Below, one piece after another: positions 8,366-17,139 of a DNA stretch of 64,000 nucleotides (position 1 is its first letter; every line of letters starts with the position of its first letter). The stretch is from JAUYQR01 sp963822435. GTDB taxonomy: Bacteria; Pseudomonadota; Alphaproteobacteria; Rhodobacterales; Rhodobacteraceae. Location of the stretch: positions 372,001-436,000 of the forward strand of contig CAWGHN010000004.1 of the NCBI GenBank assembly GCA_963822435.1, written 5' to 3'. The notes under the pieces are model-generated. The model was not told the DNA's origin and ran no database searches. It worked only from the letters and a program-made list of their open reading frames with translations. Both the position numbers and the translations under genes were made by a program.

Positions 8366-8381
8366 GGCGCGGCCCGACCGA

Positions 8382-8534
8382 TCAGCGCCGGGGCGGTTTC
8401 GCGCCCCGGCAACGATCCGAGCAATACTTGACCTCTTCCCACACCTTTTCCCATTTCTTGCGCCAGGTGAACGGCTTGCCGCAGGTGGCGCAGGTCTTGG
8501 TCGGAAGGTCCGATTTCCTCACCCCGCGTGGCAT
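8382..8534 (-). CDS. DUF2256 small zinc-ribbon protein
   Basis: A 50-residue protein. It has two cysteine pairs, CATC and CSDRC, about 20 residues apart, flanking the conserved core FTWRKKWEKVW, which identifies the DUF2256 family. The rest is basic. Its ATG shares a base with the photolyase stop codon (TAATG on the minus strand), so the two are translationally coupled. DUF2256 genes often accompany cryptochrome/photolyase genes; the role is unknown but zinc binding is likely. Confidence 0.85.
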   Translation of the reverse strand: MPRGVRKSDLPTKTCATCGKPFTWRKKWEKVWEEVKYCSDRCRGAKPPRR

Positions 8535-10039
8535 TACAGATCCAGGCTCAATTGCGCGGAAGGCGGCTTCCTCGGCGCTGTGCGGTCGTTGACAAACCGT
8601 GCATCGGCCCGGCTTGCGTGGCGCGTGACGATCCGCGCCGCCTCGGCCGCGAAACCGGGGCCACGCCGCGCCGCCCAGATCGCATCGCGCGCCGCCCGCG
8701 CCGCTGATGCCACGTCAATCATCGGCTCGGGATACCGATGCCCCAGCAATCGCCGCGCCTCGGGCCATGTCCACGGCTCGTGCAGGAACGCATCCGGCAC
8801 GGCGGCCAGTTCCGGCACCCAGCGCCGCGTGAACATCCCTGCCGGGTCCTGATCCAGCCCCTGCTTTATCGGATTGTAGATGCGCGGCGTGTTGATACCG
8901 GTGGTGCCAGACTGCATCTGCACCTGCGGCCAGTGAATCCCCGGTTCGTAATCGGTGAACATCCGCGCCAGATGCGCGCCGCTTTGCCGCCAGTCAAGCC
9001 ACAGGTGATACGACGCGAACGACGTGACCATCGCGCGCATCCGGAAATTCAGCCACCCCGTCGCCGCAAGATACCGCATGCAGGCATCCAGAAACGGCAG
9101 GCCGGTTTCGCCCGCAGCCCAGGCCTGCAATCGCGCCGCATCACTCAGCCGCGGTCGCACCGCTTCGGCGCCGGGATGCAGCGCGCGGATCTCGATCGAC
9201 GGTTGGTCCTCCAGCTTCTGGATGAAATGATCGCGCCACGCCAACCGTGATTGAAAGCTGGTCAATGCCCCACCCCAGCGCCCGCCGGGACGTTCGGCTT
9301 GCCGCGCGCGGGTGATTTGCGCCGCCTCCCGCAGGCTGACCGTCCCGAACGCCAGATGCGGCGACAGCCGCGAACAGGCCCGCTCGGCGGTCAGCGGCGA
9401 CGACATCGCCGTGCGGTATGGCTCCCCCCGCGCGGATAGAAAGCCGTCCAGCAACCGCTCGGCCTGCGCCCGCCCGCCGATCTGGCGATGCAGGCATCTG
9501 TCATCCGCCAGCTTCAGCGCCCGCGCCGACGGGATGGGCCCCGGTTCCACACCCGCAACTGCCGCAAAGGACGGGGCGGGCAGCCTTGGCAGCGCCACGA
9601 ACGCATCGCGCGACCGCGCCCAGCCATCCCGGCTGGCAAGGCGGCGCACCACGCCCGATTGCGGAAGTTCGGTCCATCGCACCGAGGCACTCCGCGCCCA
9701 GGCACCAACCCGGCGGTCGCGGGCGTAGGTCCACAAGGTGCCGGTTTCTTCATGGCTGACAAGATCGGTGATCGAATGCCGCTGGCAAAGCCGGCTCAGG
9801 ACCGAAACCGCATCCCCCGTCCGCACCGCCAGCGGCGCGCCCAACTGCGCCAGATCCGCCCGCAGACCCTCCAGTGATTCGGCAAGAAACGCCCATTGCC
9901 TCGCAGAACTGTCGGGCTGCGCCCACAGCTCCGGTTCGACAATATACACGGGCAGAACCGGGCCGCGCTCCGCCGCATGGCACAGCGCGGGGTGATCGCA
10001 GACGCGCAGGTCGCGCTTGAACCAGACTAGAACAGACAT
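8534..10039 (-). CDS. Cryptochrome / deoxyribodipyrimidine photolyase family protein
   Basis: A 501-residue blue-light flavoprotein that splits UV-induced pyrimidine dimers or acts as a cryptochrome. The N-terminal antenna domain starts VLVWFKRDLRVCDHPAL. The FAD-binding C-terminal domain shows TSFQSRLAWRDHFIQKLE, CMRYLAATGWLNFRMRAMV, LARMFTDYEPGIHWPQVQMQ and GTTGINTPRIYNPIKQG, where R-M-x-A-M and D-x-E-P-G-I-H are FAD-contact motifs. It belongs to the branch that usually co-occurs with DUF2256 proteins. First gene of a two-gene unit. Confidence 0.9.
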   Translation of the reverse strand: MSVLVWFKRDLRVCDHPALCHAAERGPVLPVYIVEPELWAQPDSSARQWAFLAESLEGLRADLAQLGAPLAVRTGDAVSVLSRLCQRHSITDLVSHEETGTLWTYARDRRVGAWARSASVRWTELPQSGVVRRLASRDGWARSRDAFVALPRLPAPSFAAVAGVEPGPIPSARALKLADDRCLHRQIGGRAQAERLLDGFLSARGEPYRTAMSSPLTAERACSRLSPHLAFGTVSLREAAQITRARQAERPGGRWGGALTSFQSRLAWRDHFIQKLEDQPSIEIRALHPGAEAVRPRLSDAARLQAWAAGETGLPFLDACMRYLAATGWLNFRMRAMVTSFASYHLWLDWRQSGAHLARMFTDYEPGIHWPQVQMQSGTTGINTPRIYNPIKQGLDQDPAGMFTRRWVPELAAVPDAFLHEPWTWPEARRLLGHRYPEPMIDVASAARAARDAIWAARRGPGFAAEAARIVTRHASRADARFVNDRTAPRKPPSAQLSLDL

Positions 10040-10087
10040 GGAACATCCATATCAAATCCGCTGGCGGGCTCAATCGCAAATCGCCAC

Positions 10088-10372
10088 TCAGGGGGTCAAG
10101 GTGGACGGCGTTGTCGTCGGCGTCGGGGGCGGGGTCGTTGTCTCAAGGCTTTCTTGCGGCTCGGTCGGATCGGCCGGCGCTTGGTCGGTGGCCTCGCCCG
10201 TCCGCCCGTCGATCCGGGCCGCGTTGGTCTCGGGCGGGGTGCCCTGATCGGCGGTGCGCATCAACAGCCAGACCAACATCGCCAAGGCGAAGATGACCAC
10301 CACGATCATCCCGATCAGCGGGCCGATATGGCGCCGACGTTGCTTTTGCAGATTGGTGTGTGGTGCCGACAT
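10088..10372 (-). CDS. Small single-pass membrane protein with Pro/Thr-rich tail
   Basis: A 94-residue protein. A basic cytoplasmic start (KQRRRH) is followed by one transmembrane helix at about residues 17-38 (IGPLIGMIVVVIFALAMLVW) and a disordered tail rich in Pro and Thr (TTTPPPTPTTTP). No family recognised. Lies between photolyase and pepN, divergent from pepN. Confidence 0.65.
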   Translation of the reverse strand: MSAPHTNLQKQRRRHIGPLIGMIVVVIFALAMLVWLLMRTADQGTPPETNAARIDGRTGEATDQAPADPTEPQESLETTTPPPTPTTTPSTLTP

Positions 10373-10479
10373 CGTGCCATCCTTGCGTCATTGAAAGGGA
10401 AATCGGGTCAGCCGTTGTCGTGGCGCCGCTGCACCGCTAACCTGCTCCGACGCGCAATGTTCCCGACCGGCAGGCAGAC

Positions 10480-13047
10480 ATGACACATTCCACCCCGCAA
10501 ACCATTCACCTTGCGGATTACAAGCCCTTCACCCATCTGGTCGAAAAGGTTGATCTGACCTTCACCCTGTCGCCCTCTGCCACCAAGGTGAAGGCCCGCC
10601 TCGCGCTTGCGCCCAACCCGGCCAGACCGGGACGCCACGCGCTGAAACTGGACGGCGAGGGGTTGCGGCTGTTGTCGTGCACCATCGACGGCGCCGAGGT
10701 CGCCCCGAAACTGGACCCGACCAGCCTGACCGTCCCGGCGCGGCTGTTGCCAAAGCGCCCCTTCATCCTTGAAACCGTCGTGGAAATCGCCCCCGAGGCG
10801 AACACCGCCCTGACCGGGCTCTACATGTCGCGCGGCATGTATTGCACCCAGTGCGAGGCGGAAGGCTTTCGCCGCATCACCTTCTACCCAGACCGCCCCG
10901 ACGTGATGTCGCGCTTCAAGGTGCGCATCGAAAGCAAGCTGCCGATCCTGCTGTCGAACGGCAACCCGGTCCGGCGCGGCAAGGCCTCGGCGGTATGGAG
11001 CGACCCGTGGCCGAAACCGTCCTACCTTTTCGCGCTGGTGGCGGGCGATCTGGTCTCGCACTCCGCGAAATACACCACCCGGTCCGGCCGCGAGGTCGTG
11101 CTGAACATCTGGGTGCGGCGCGGCGACGAAGACCGCTGCGCCTATGCGATGGACAGCCTGATCCGCTCGATGCGCTGGGACGAAGAGGTGTATGGCCGCG
11201 AATACGATCTGAACGTGTTCAACATCGTCGCGGTCGACGATTTCAACATGGGCGCGATGGAAAACAAGGGGTTGAACATCTTCAACTCGCGCTACGTCCT
11301 CGCCAGCCCCGAAACCGCGACCGACGAAGATTTCGCCCGGATCGAGGCGATCATCGCGCACGAGTATTTCCACAACTGGACCGGCAACCGCATCACCTGC
11401 CGCGACTGGTTCCAGCTTTGCCTCAAGGAAGGCCTCACCGTTTTCCGCGACCAGCAGTTTTCCGGCGACATGCGCTCCGCCGCGGTCCGGCGGATCGAAG
11501 ATGTGATGACCCTGCGCGCCCGCCAGTTCCGCGAGGATGCAGGGCCATTGGCCCACCCGGTTCGGCCCGACAGTTTCGTCGAGATCAACAACTTCTACAC
11601 CGCCACGGTCTACGAAAAGGGCGCCGAGGTCATCGGCATGTTGAAGCGCCTTGTGGGCGATGACGCCTACGCCCGCGCGCTTGACCTCTACTTCGACCGC
11701 CACGACGGCGACGCCGCCACCATCGAAGACTGGCTGAAGGTGTTCGAGGATGCCACCGGCCGCGACCTTTCCCAGTTCAAGTATTGGTACACCGAGGCCG
11801 GAACTCCCCGCCTGAACGTCACCGACCACTACGCCGATGGCGTCTATACCCTGACCTTCGAACAGGAAAACCCCGCCACGCCCGGCCAGCCGGAAAAGCA
11901 CCCCAAGGTGCTGCCCATCGCCGTCGGCCTGCTCAACCCCAACGGCGACGAGGTGGTGCCGACCACCGTGCTGGAAATGACCAAAGCCCGCCAAAGCTTC
12001 CGCTTCGAGGGGCTGGCTGCCCGTCCGATACCCTCGATCTTGCGCGGCTTTTCGGCGGCGGTGGTGCTTGACCGTGACACACCCCCTTCCGAACGCGCTT
12101 TCCTGCTGGCCCACGACACCGACCCTTTCAACCGCTGGGAAGCGGGCCGCGCACTGGCCAAGGATGTGTTGCGCCGGATGGTAACCGAGGGCGCCGAACC
12201 TGCGACCGACTGGCTCGATGCATTGGCGCATCTGGTGCTGGACGAAACCCTCGACCCCGCCTACCGCGCCTTGGCCCTGCGACTGCCCGGCGAAGACGAC
12301 ATGGCCCAGACCCTCCACAGCGCAGGCGTTGTCCCGGACCCTGACCGCATCCACGCCGCGCGCCGCACGATGGGCGACGCGCTTGCCGCCCGGCTTGGCC
12401 CACGGTTGCCCCGCCTGATCGACGATCTGGCCGACGCTGGCCCCTTTACCCCGGATGCCACGGCTGCCGGTCGCCGCGCCTTGCGGGTGGCCGCTCTTGG
12501 CCTGCTGTCGCGCCTCGATGGCGGGGCGGCGGCCGAGGCGGCCTATGCCAAGGCCAACAACATGACCGAAGAGATCGGCGCGCTGTCGGCCTGTCTCGAC
12601 GTCGGAAAGGGCAGGGCACAGCTTGACCAGTTCCAGGCGCGCTGGTCGCACGACCCCAACGTGATGGACAAATGGTTCTCGCTGCAAATCGCTCATGCCG
12701 CCCCGGCCGAGGCCGCCCGCGTCACCGCCCGGCTGACCGACAGCCCCGGCTTTGACTGGAAGAACCCCAACCGCTTCCGCTCGGCGATCGGCGCACTTTC
12801 CGCCAACCACGCCGGATTTCACCATCTGTCCGGCGCAGCCTACCGTCTGGTGGCCGATTGGCTCTTGCGGCTGGACCCGCTCAACCCGCAAACCGCCGCC
12901 CGCGTCTCCACCGCATTCGAGACGTGGCGCCGCTACGATCCGGCGCGCCAACTGTTGGCCAAGGCGGAACTCGAACGCATCCTGTCAACCCCGACGCTCA
13001 GCCGTGACCTGCACGAAATGATCGAGCGGATGCTGGGGGTCGCCTAG
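10480..13047 (+). CDS. pepN: Aminopeptidase N
   Basis: An 855-residue M1 zinc metallopeptidase that removes N-terminal amino acids from peptides in the cytosol. The substrate-binding GAMEN motif is in FNMGAMENKGLNIFN (about residue 260). The zinc site is HEYFHNWTGNRITCRDW with the third ligand Glu in LKEGLTVFRDQQF. Length is close to E. coli PepN (870), and the C-terminal helical domain is complete. It converges with the lytic transglycosylase gene with only 5 bases between stop codons. Confidence 0.96.
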   Translation: MTHSTPQTIHLADYKPFTHLVEKVDLTFTLSPSATKVKARLALAPNPARPGRHALKLDGEGLRLLSCTIDGAEVAPKLDPTSLTVPARLLPKRPFILETVVEIAPEANTALTGLYMSRGMYCTQCEAEGFRRITFYPDRPDVMSRFKVRIESKLPILLSNGNPVRRGKASAVWSDPWPKPSYLFALVAGDLVSHSAKYTTRSGREVVLNIWVRRGDEDRCAYAMDSLIRSMRWDEEVYGREYDLNVFNIVAVDDFNMGAMENKGLNIFNSRYVLASPETATDEDFARIEAIIAHEYFHNWTGNRITCRDWFQLCLKEGLTVFRDQQFSGDMRSAAVRRIEDVMTLRARQFREDAGPLAHPVRPDSFVEINNFYTATVYEKGAEVIGMLKRLVGDDAYARALDLYFDRHDGDAATIEDWLKVFEDATGRDLSQFKYWYTEAGTPRLNVTDHYADGVYTLTFEQENPATPGQPEKHPKVLPIAVGLLNPNGDEVVPTTVLEMTKARQSFRFEGLAARPIPSILRGFSAAVVLDRDTPPSERAFLLAHDTDPFNRWEAGRALAKDVLRRMVTEGAEPATDWLDALAHLVLDETLDPAYRALALRLPGEDDMAQTLHSAGVVPDPDRIHAARRTMGDALAARLGPRLPRLIDDLADAGPFTPDATAAGRRALRVAALGLLSRLDGGAAAEAAYAKANNMTEEIGALSACLDVGKGRAQLDQFQARWSHDPNVMDKWFSLQIAHAAPAEAARVTARLTDSPGFDWKNPNRFRSAIGALSANHAGFHHLSGAAYRLVADWLLRLDPLNPQTAARVSTAFETWRRYDPARQLLAKAELERILSTPTLSRDLHEMIERMLGVA

Positions 13048-13052
13048 CCTGC

Positions 13053-13727
13053 CTAGCTGCGCGGCGACCGGGGCGGCGAGACCGACGCAAGGCCTTCGGT
13101 GCAATAGGGCTGCGCACCCGTCCACGCGGCAATTTCGGCGCGCTTTGCCCGGTCGCGGAACGGCATCCAATCCCGCCCGGCACCGCGATTGCCCTTGCCC
13201 GCCACCACGCCGTCACGCGCCACCTGCTGCGACAGGATCGTGACCGCGCATTGCAGGTTCGCCGCGCCATCCTTCAACTCTCGTGCCGACGTTGCAGCAC
13301 AGCCGTGGTTCCCCGCTGTCTTGGGCGAAATCTGCATCAGGCCGATGTAGCGCCCGCCGCCCCCCGCCGCTGCGGGGTTCCACGAACTCTCATACTTCGC
13401 CACCTTCGACAAAAGCCCCGCCCAGAACATCCGGCGCTCTTCGATCGACGCGCTGGCATAGCCCGGACACCACGCCGCAATATCATCCGGCACACCCTCG
13501 GCCAGATCCGCGTCCTTTGCCGACACCGCCACCAACGTGGCCGAGGTCCAGCTTGCCGCTTCGGGCCGGTGGTCCCACCCCATTGCCGGCGAATCGCCCT
13601 TGGCGCCAGACCGCTCCGCATCGGCCGGAGACACGCATCCCGATAGTGCCATCAGGGCGCTCAACCCCAGGATGTAAAGCCAGCGATTTTCCGTCGATCG
13701 GACACTCGAAATCCCTGTCGTCACCAT
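13053..13727 (-). CDS. Lytic transglycosylase (SLT-domain) lipoprotein
   Basis: About 224 residues. The start at 13727 gives a lipoprotein signal, LYILGLSALMALSGC, with a lipobox cysteine. The SLT fold follows: SKVAKYESSWNP contains the catalytic Glu, with GRYIGLMQISPKTAGNHGC and LQCAVTILSQQVARDG as the remaining family motifs. It would cleave peptidoglycan glycan strands from the outer membrane side. A longer frame to 13793 overlaps the divergent start and is not preferred. Confidence 0.85.
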   Translation of the reverse strand: MVTTGISSVRSTENRWLYILGLSALMALSGCVSPADAERSGAKGDSPAMGWDHRPEAASWTSATLVAVSAKDADLAEGVPDDIAAWCPGYASASIEERRMFWAGLLSKVAKYESSWNPAAAGGGGRYIGLMQISPKTAGNHGCAATSARELKDGAANLQCAVTILSQQVARDGVVAGKGNRGAGRDWMPFRDRAKRAEIAAWTGAQPYCTEGLASVSPPRSPRS

Positions 13728-13792
13728 CTTTACGCCCCGATTTGCAGCCAGTTTGGCACTCAGTTGTACCGCTAGTGTTAAAAGGTTCCCCA

Positions 13793-15013
13793 ATGGTCAT
13801 TACACATCCCCTGCCACTCGTGGAAACCCGGGGTCCCGGGCTTGCGCAGAATATCGCCGCCACCTTCGGCCTCCCCGACAATTTCGCAGACATGCCCCGC
13901 GAGGCGCTGCCCGGCGACATGGTTCTGGAACGCCTTGATCTCAAGGTGCTGAAAATGGCCCCCGAGGTCACCGAATGGCACTGCATCCGGGCGGATCACG
14001 CGGCCATGGCCGATGCCGGCCAGTGGTCCGACCTGCTTGATTGCCTGCGCTTTGCCGATCAGGGGCGCGCGGCGGCCAGCGGCGGCAAGCGCGTCGCCAC
14101 CCTCATCAGCCGGGGCGCACGTTCGGCCTTGGCAGCCGCAATCGACCGCAAGGATTGGGCGGCGGCCGAGGCGGAAATCGCCCGCTTCGAAACGGTTCTT
14201 GACACTCACCCCGATGATTACGCCGCAGCCCACCTGCTGGCGCAGGCGCATCTGGATCTGGCTTGGGCCAAGCGTCTGGTCTCGACCGGTGCAGCACTTT
14301 CCCGCGGCATGTGGACCGAAACGACCGCCCACATTGCCCGCGCCGAGGACGTGCTGTCGCTGTTCGACCCGATCGAAGAGATGTCGCCGATCCTCGCCGC
14401 CACGCGCTACCAACTGGTGCGCGGCATCGAAGGCGGCCGCACGCTCTGCCGCGATTGGTATGAGGACTGGTGCGACCTTGATCCCACCGATGCAGACATC
14501 CACGCGATCCACGCCCAGCACCTTTTGCCGCACTGGTTTGGCACGTTGGCCAATTTCGACCGCGAGGCAAAGCACGCAGCCCGCATGACCGAGGGGCAGA
14601 CCGGAAATGCCGCCTACGCCGTGTTCTACATGGCCGCAGCCGAAATCCTCGGCGATTTTCCTCCGGGCATGGACATCGTCCAGTTCCTGTCGGGCCTTGC
14701 CGATTTTCAGGCCGCGACCGGGTGCCAGTATCGCGCCAACCTTGTGGCCAACATCATGGTTGAACTCATGGAAGGCTTCGCCATCGACGGCGCGTCCAAA
14801 TCCTACGAACTGGGGCTGACCCGGGCCGCGCTGTCCGACCTGTTGTGGAACCGCCTGACCGAGGTTCACCTTGGCGCATGGCGTGACGGTGCCACCGGGG
14901 TGGTCTTTGCCATCAACCAGATCTTCGGACCCGCGATCCTGCGTGGCGCCCGGATCGGGGTGCGTGGCACCGGCCTCGCCGCCATCATGCCCGAAGACCG
15001 CGCCGTCGCCTGA
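13793..15013 (+). CDS. Conserved hypothetical helical protein
   Basis: A 406-residue soluble protein without signal peptide or membrane helix. It is strongly helical with repeat-like stretches such as AAAIDRKDWAAAEAEIARFE and DYAAAHLLAQAHLDLAWAKR, suggesting a TPR-like solenoid. The segment CRDWYEDWCDLDPTDADIHA and the C-terminal VFAINQIFGPAILRGARIG are distinctive, but no named family is recognised. The ATG at 13793 is preferred: the frame extends upstream only through sequence antisense to the transglycosylase. Monocistronic, followed by a nested palindrome. Confidence 0.7.
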   Translation: MVITHPLPLVETRGPGLAQNIAATFGLPDNFADMPREALPGDMVLERLDLKVLKMAPEVTEWHCIRADHAAMADAGQWSDLLDCLRFADQGRAAASGGKRVATLISRGARSALAAAIDRKDWAAAEAEIARFETVLDTHPDDYAAAHLLAQAHLDLAWAKRLVSTGAALSRGMWTETTAHIARAEDVLSLFDPIEEMSPILAATRYQLVRGIEGGRTLCRDWYEDWCDLDPTDADIHAIHAQHLLPHWFGTLANFDREAKHAARMTEGQTGNAAYAVFYMAAAEILGDFPPGMDIVQFLSGLADFQAATGCQYRANLVANIMVELMEGFAIDGASKSYELGLTRAALSDLLWNRLTEVHLGAWRDGATGVVFAINQIFGPAILRGARIGVRGTGLAAIMPEDRAVA

Positions 15014-15031
15014 CATCTGCCATACGGTTGC

Positions 15032-15079
15032 CAGACGCCTGCCAGACGCCTGCCAGACAGGTGTCTCGACAGGCGTCTG
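15032..15079. repeat. Nested palindrome with tandem 11-mer repeats
   Basis: CAGACGCCTG occurs twice in tandem (15032 and 15043) and its exact reverse complement CAGGCGTCTG lies at 15070. Between them sits an inner hairpin, AGACA-GG-TGTCT (15055-15066). The result is a long stem-loop with two alternative outer 5' arms. There is no T-run, so this is not a classical terminator, though it follows the 406-residue gene and precedes gatB. Confidence 0.7.
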
Positions 15080-15147
15080 CCCCGTCGCCCCTTGCCCAAC
15101 GGCCCGCACGGCCCTAAACCCGGCAGCGTAAACCGCCGTCCGGAGGC

Positions 15148-16662
15148 ATGATGCTCGACCTCGCCCACACCGCCCCGAAGCCCCGCGTCATCGCAGGGGC
15201 CAAGCACGACTGGGAACTCGTCATCGGGATGGAAATCCATGCCCAGGTCTCGTCGAACGCCAAGCTCTTCTCCGGCGCCTCGACCAGCTTTGGCGCCGAA
15301 CCGAACTCCAACGTCGCCTTCGTCGATGCCGCGATGCCAGGAATGTTGCCTGTAATCAACGAGTTCTGCGTCGAACAGGCGGTCCGCACCGGCCTTGGCC
15401 TGAAGGCGCAGATCCACCTGACCTCGGCCTTTGACCGCAAGAACTACTTCTACCCTGACCTGCCGCAAGGCTACCAGATCAGCCAGCTTTACCACCCCAT
15501 CGTCGGCGAGGGCGAGGTTCTGGTCGAACTGTCGCCCGGCGTGGCCCGACGGGTCCGCATCGAACGCATCCACCTCGAACAGGACGCGGGCAAGTCGATC
15601 CACGACATGGACCCGAACCTGTCCTTCGTCGATTTCAACCGCACCGGCGTCGCCCTGATGGAAATCGTCAGCCGCCCCGACATCCGCGGCCCGGAGGAGG
15701 CGGCGGCCTATGTCACCAAACTGCGCCAGATCCTGCGCTACCTTGGCACCTGCGATGGCAACATGCAGAACGGCAACCTGCGCGCCGACGTGAACGTCAG
15801 TGTCTGCCGCCCCGGCCAGTATGAGAAATATCAGGCCACGCAGGACTTCTCGCATCTGGGAACACGCTGCGAAATCAAGAACATGAACTCGATGCGCTTC
15901 ATTCAACTGGCCATCGACTTCGAGGCACGCCGCCAGATCGCCATCCTCGAAGACGGCGGCAGCATCGTGCAGGAGACCCGCCTCTACGACCCCGACCGCA
16001 ACGAAACGCGCTCGATGCGGTCCAAGGAAGAGGCGCATGATTACCGCTATTTCCCCGACCCCGACCTCCTGCCGCTGGAAATCGAACAGGCCTGGGTCGA
16101 CCACATTGCAGCCACTATGCCCGAACTGCCGGACGCCAAGAAGGCCCGCTTCATGGCAGACTTCGGCCTGACCGATTACGACGCCAACGTGCTGACCGCC
16201 GACCTTGAAAGTGCGGGTTTCTTCGAGGCCGTCGCCAAGGGGCGTGACGGCAAGCAGGCGGCGAACTGGGTGATCAACGAACTTTTCGGCCGCCTGAACA
16301 AGGAAGGCCGCGCCATCGTCGACAGCCCGGTGTCGGCAGCCCAGCTTGGCGGCATCCTAGACCTGATCGCCTCGGGCGAGATTTCGGGCAAGATGGCCAA
16401 GGACCTGTTCGAGATCATCTGGACCGAAGGCGGCAACCCCGCCGACGTCGCCGCCGCGCGCGGCATGAAGCAGGTGACCGACACCCGCGCCATCGAACAG
16501 GCGGTGGACGAGATCATCGCCGCCAACCCCGAACAGGTCGAAAAGGCCAAGGCCAACCCAAAGCTGGCCGGCTGGTTCGTGGGGCAGGTGATCAAAGCGA
16601 CCGGCGGCAAGGCCAACCCGGCCACCGTGAACGCACTGGTGGCTGCAAAACTCGGTCTCTAA
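15148..16662 (+). CDS. gatB: Asp-tRNA(Asn)/Glu-tRNA(Gln) amidotransferase subunit B
   Basis: A 504-residue subunit of GatCAB, which converts mischarged Glu-tRNA(Gln) and Asp-tRNA(Asn) to Gln-tRNA and Asn-tRNA. WELVIGMEIHAQVSSNAKLF and GVALMEIVSRPDIRGPEEA are the signature segments, with the GatB/YqeY tail domain at the C-terminus (AAKLGL end). GGAGG lies just before two consecutive ATGs; the second (15151) has the better spacing. gatA and gatC are not in the window. Confidence 0.96.
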   Translation: MMLDLAHTAPKPRVIAGAKHDWELVIGMEIHAQVSSNAKLFSGASTSFGAEPNSNVAFVDAAMPGMLPVINEFCVEQAVRTGLGLKAQIHLTSAFDRKNYFYPDLPQGYQISQLYHPIVGEGEVLVELSPGVARRVRIERIHLEQDAGKSIHDMDPNLSFVDFNRTGVALMEIVSRPDIRGPEEAAAYVTKLRQILRYLGTCDGNMQNGNLRADVNVSVCRPGQYEKYQATQDFSHLGTRCEIKNMNSMRFIQLAIDFEARRQIAILEDGGSIVQETRLYDPDRNETRSMRSKEEAHDYRYFPDPDLLPLEIEQAWVDHIAATMPELPDAKKARFMADFGLTDYDANVLTADLESAGFFEAVAKGRDGKQAANWVINELFGRLNKEGRAIVDSPVSAAQLGGILDLIASGEISGKMAKDLFEIIWTEGGNPADVAAARGMKQVTDTRAIEQAVDEIIAANPEQVEKAKANPKLAGWFVGQVIKATGGKANPATVNALVAAKLGL

Positions 16663-16758
16663 AGCCCGCTCGGCAACCCGTTGCCGATGCAGCGATTGCA
16701 TCCTGCGGCGGGAACCGGGCTGCTTTAGGGTCGTTGTTTGAGGACGTCGGAGGGTAGA

Positions 16759-17139
16759 ATGCAACGGTTCGAGTATCATGTGGTGCCAGCCCCACGGCGC
16801 GGCGAAAAGGCGCGCGGCGTCAAGACGACGGAGGAGCGGTTCGCGCTGGCCCTGTCGAACCTGATGAACCAGCTTGGCGCCGAGGGCTGGGACTACGTCC
16901 GCGCCGATGCCTTGCCCTGCGACGAACGGGCAGGCTTTACCGGCACCAAGACCACCTTCCAGAACGTGCTCGTCTTCCGCCGCCCGCTGCGTGCCTTGGG
17001 TGCGGATGTGCCGGAGCAGCCTGCGATGCGGCTTTTCAACCCTGAACCAGCGGCGGCCGGCCCGAAACTCGGGCCCGCTGAAACCCCAATTGGTCCGGCA
17101 CCGGCCGTAGGCCCCGCCAAGGGCGTCGCGGCCGAGTGA
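16759..17139 (+). CDS. DUF4177 domain protein
   Basis: A 126-residue protein. The N-terminal half (FEYHVVPAPRRGEK, NLMNQLGAEGWDYVRADALP, and the strand TFQNVLVFRRPL) matches the small DUF4177 alpha/beta fold. The C-terminal 50 residues are a Pro/Ala-rich, probably disordered tail. A GGAGGGTAGA ribosome site precedes the ATG at 16759. Function unknown. It converges with the hisC-type gene with no gap. Confidence 0.75.
   Translation: MQRFEYHVVPAPRRGEKARGVKTTEERFALALSNLMNQLGAEGWDYVRADALPCDERAGFTGTKTTFQNVLVFRRPLRALGADVPEQPAMRLFNPEPAAAGPKLGPAETPIGPAPAVGPAKGVAAE

Noticed and set aside
10408..12951. Open frame of 847 codons antisense to pepN
   Set aside because: pepN shows complete M1 peptidase motifs; the antisense frame is a shadow with odd Gly/Val/His composition.
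13283..13792. N-terminal extension of the 406-residue gene
   Set aside because: It would be antisense to the transglycosylase and has low-complexity Pro/Ser/Arg content; the ATG at 13793 is preferred.
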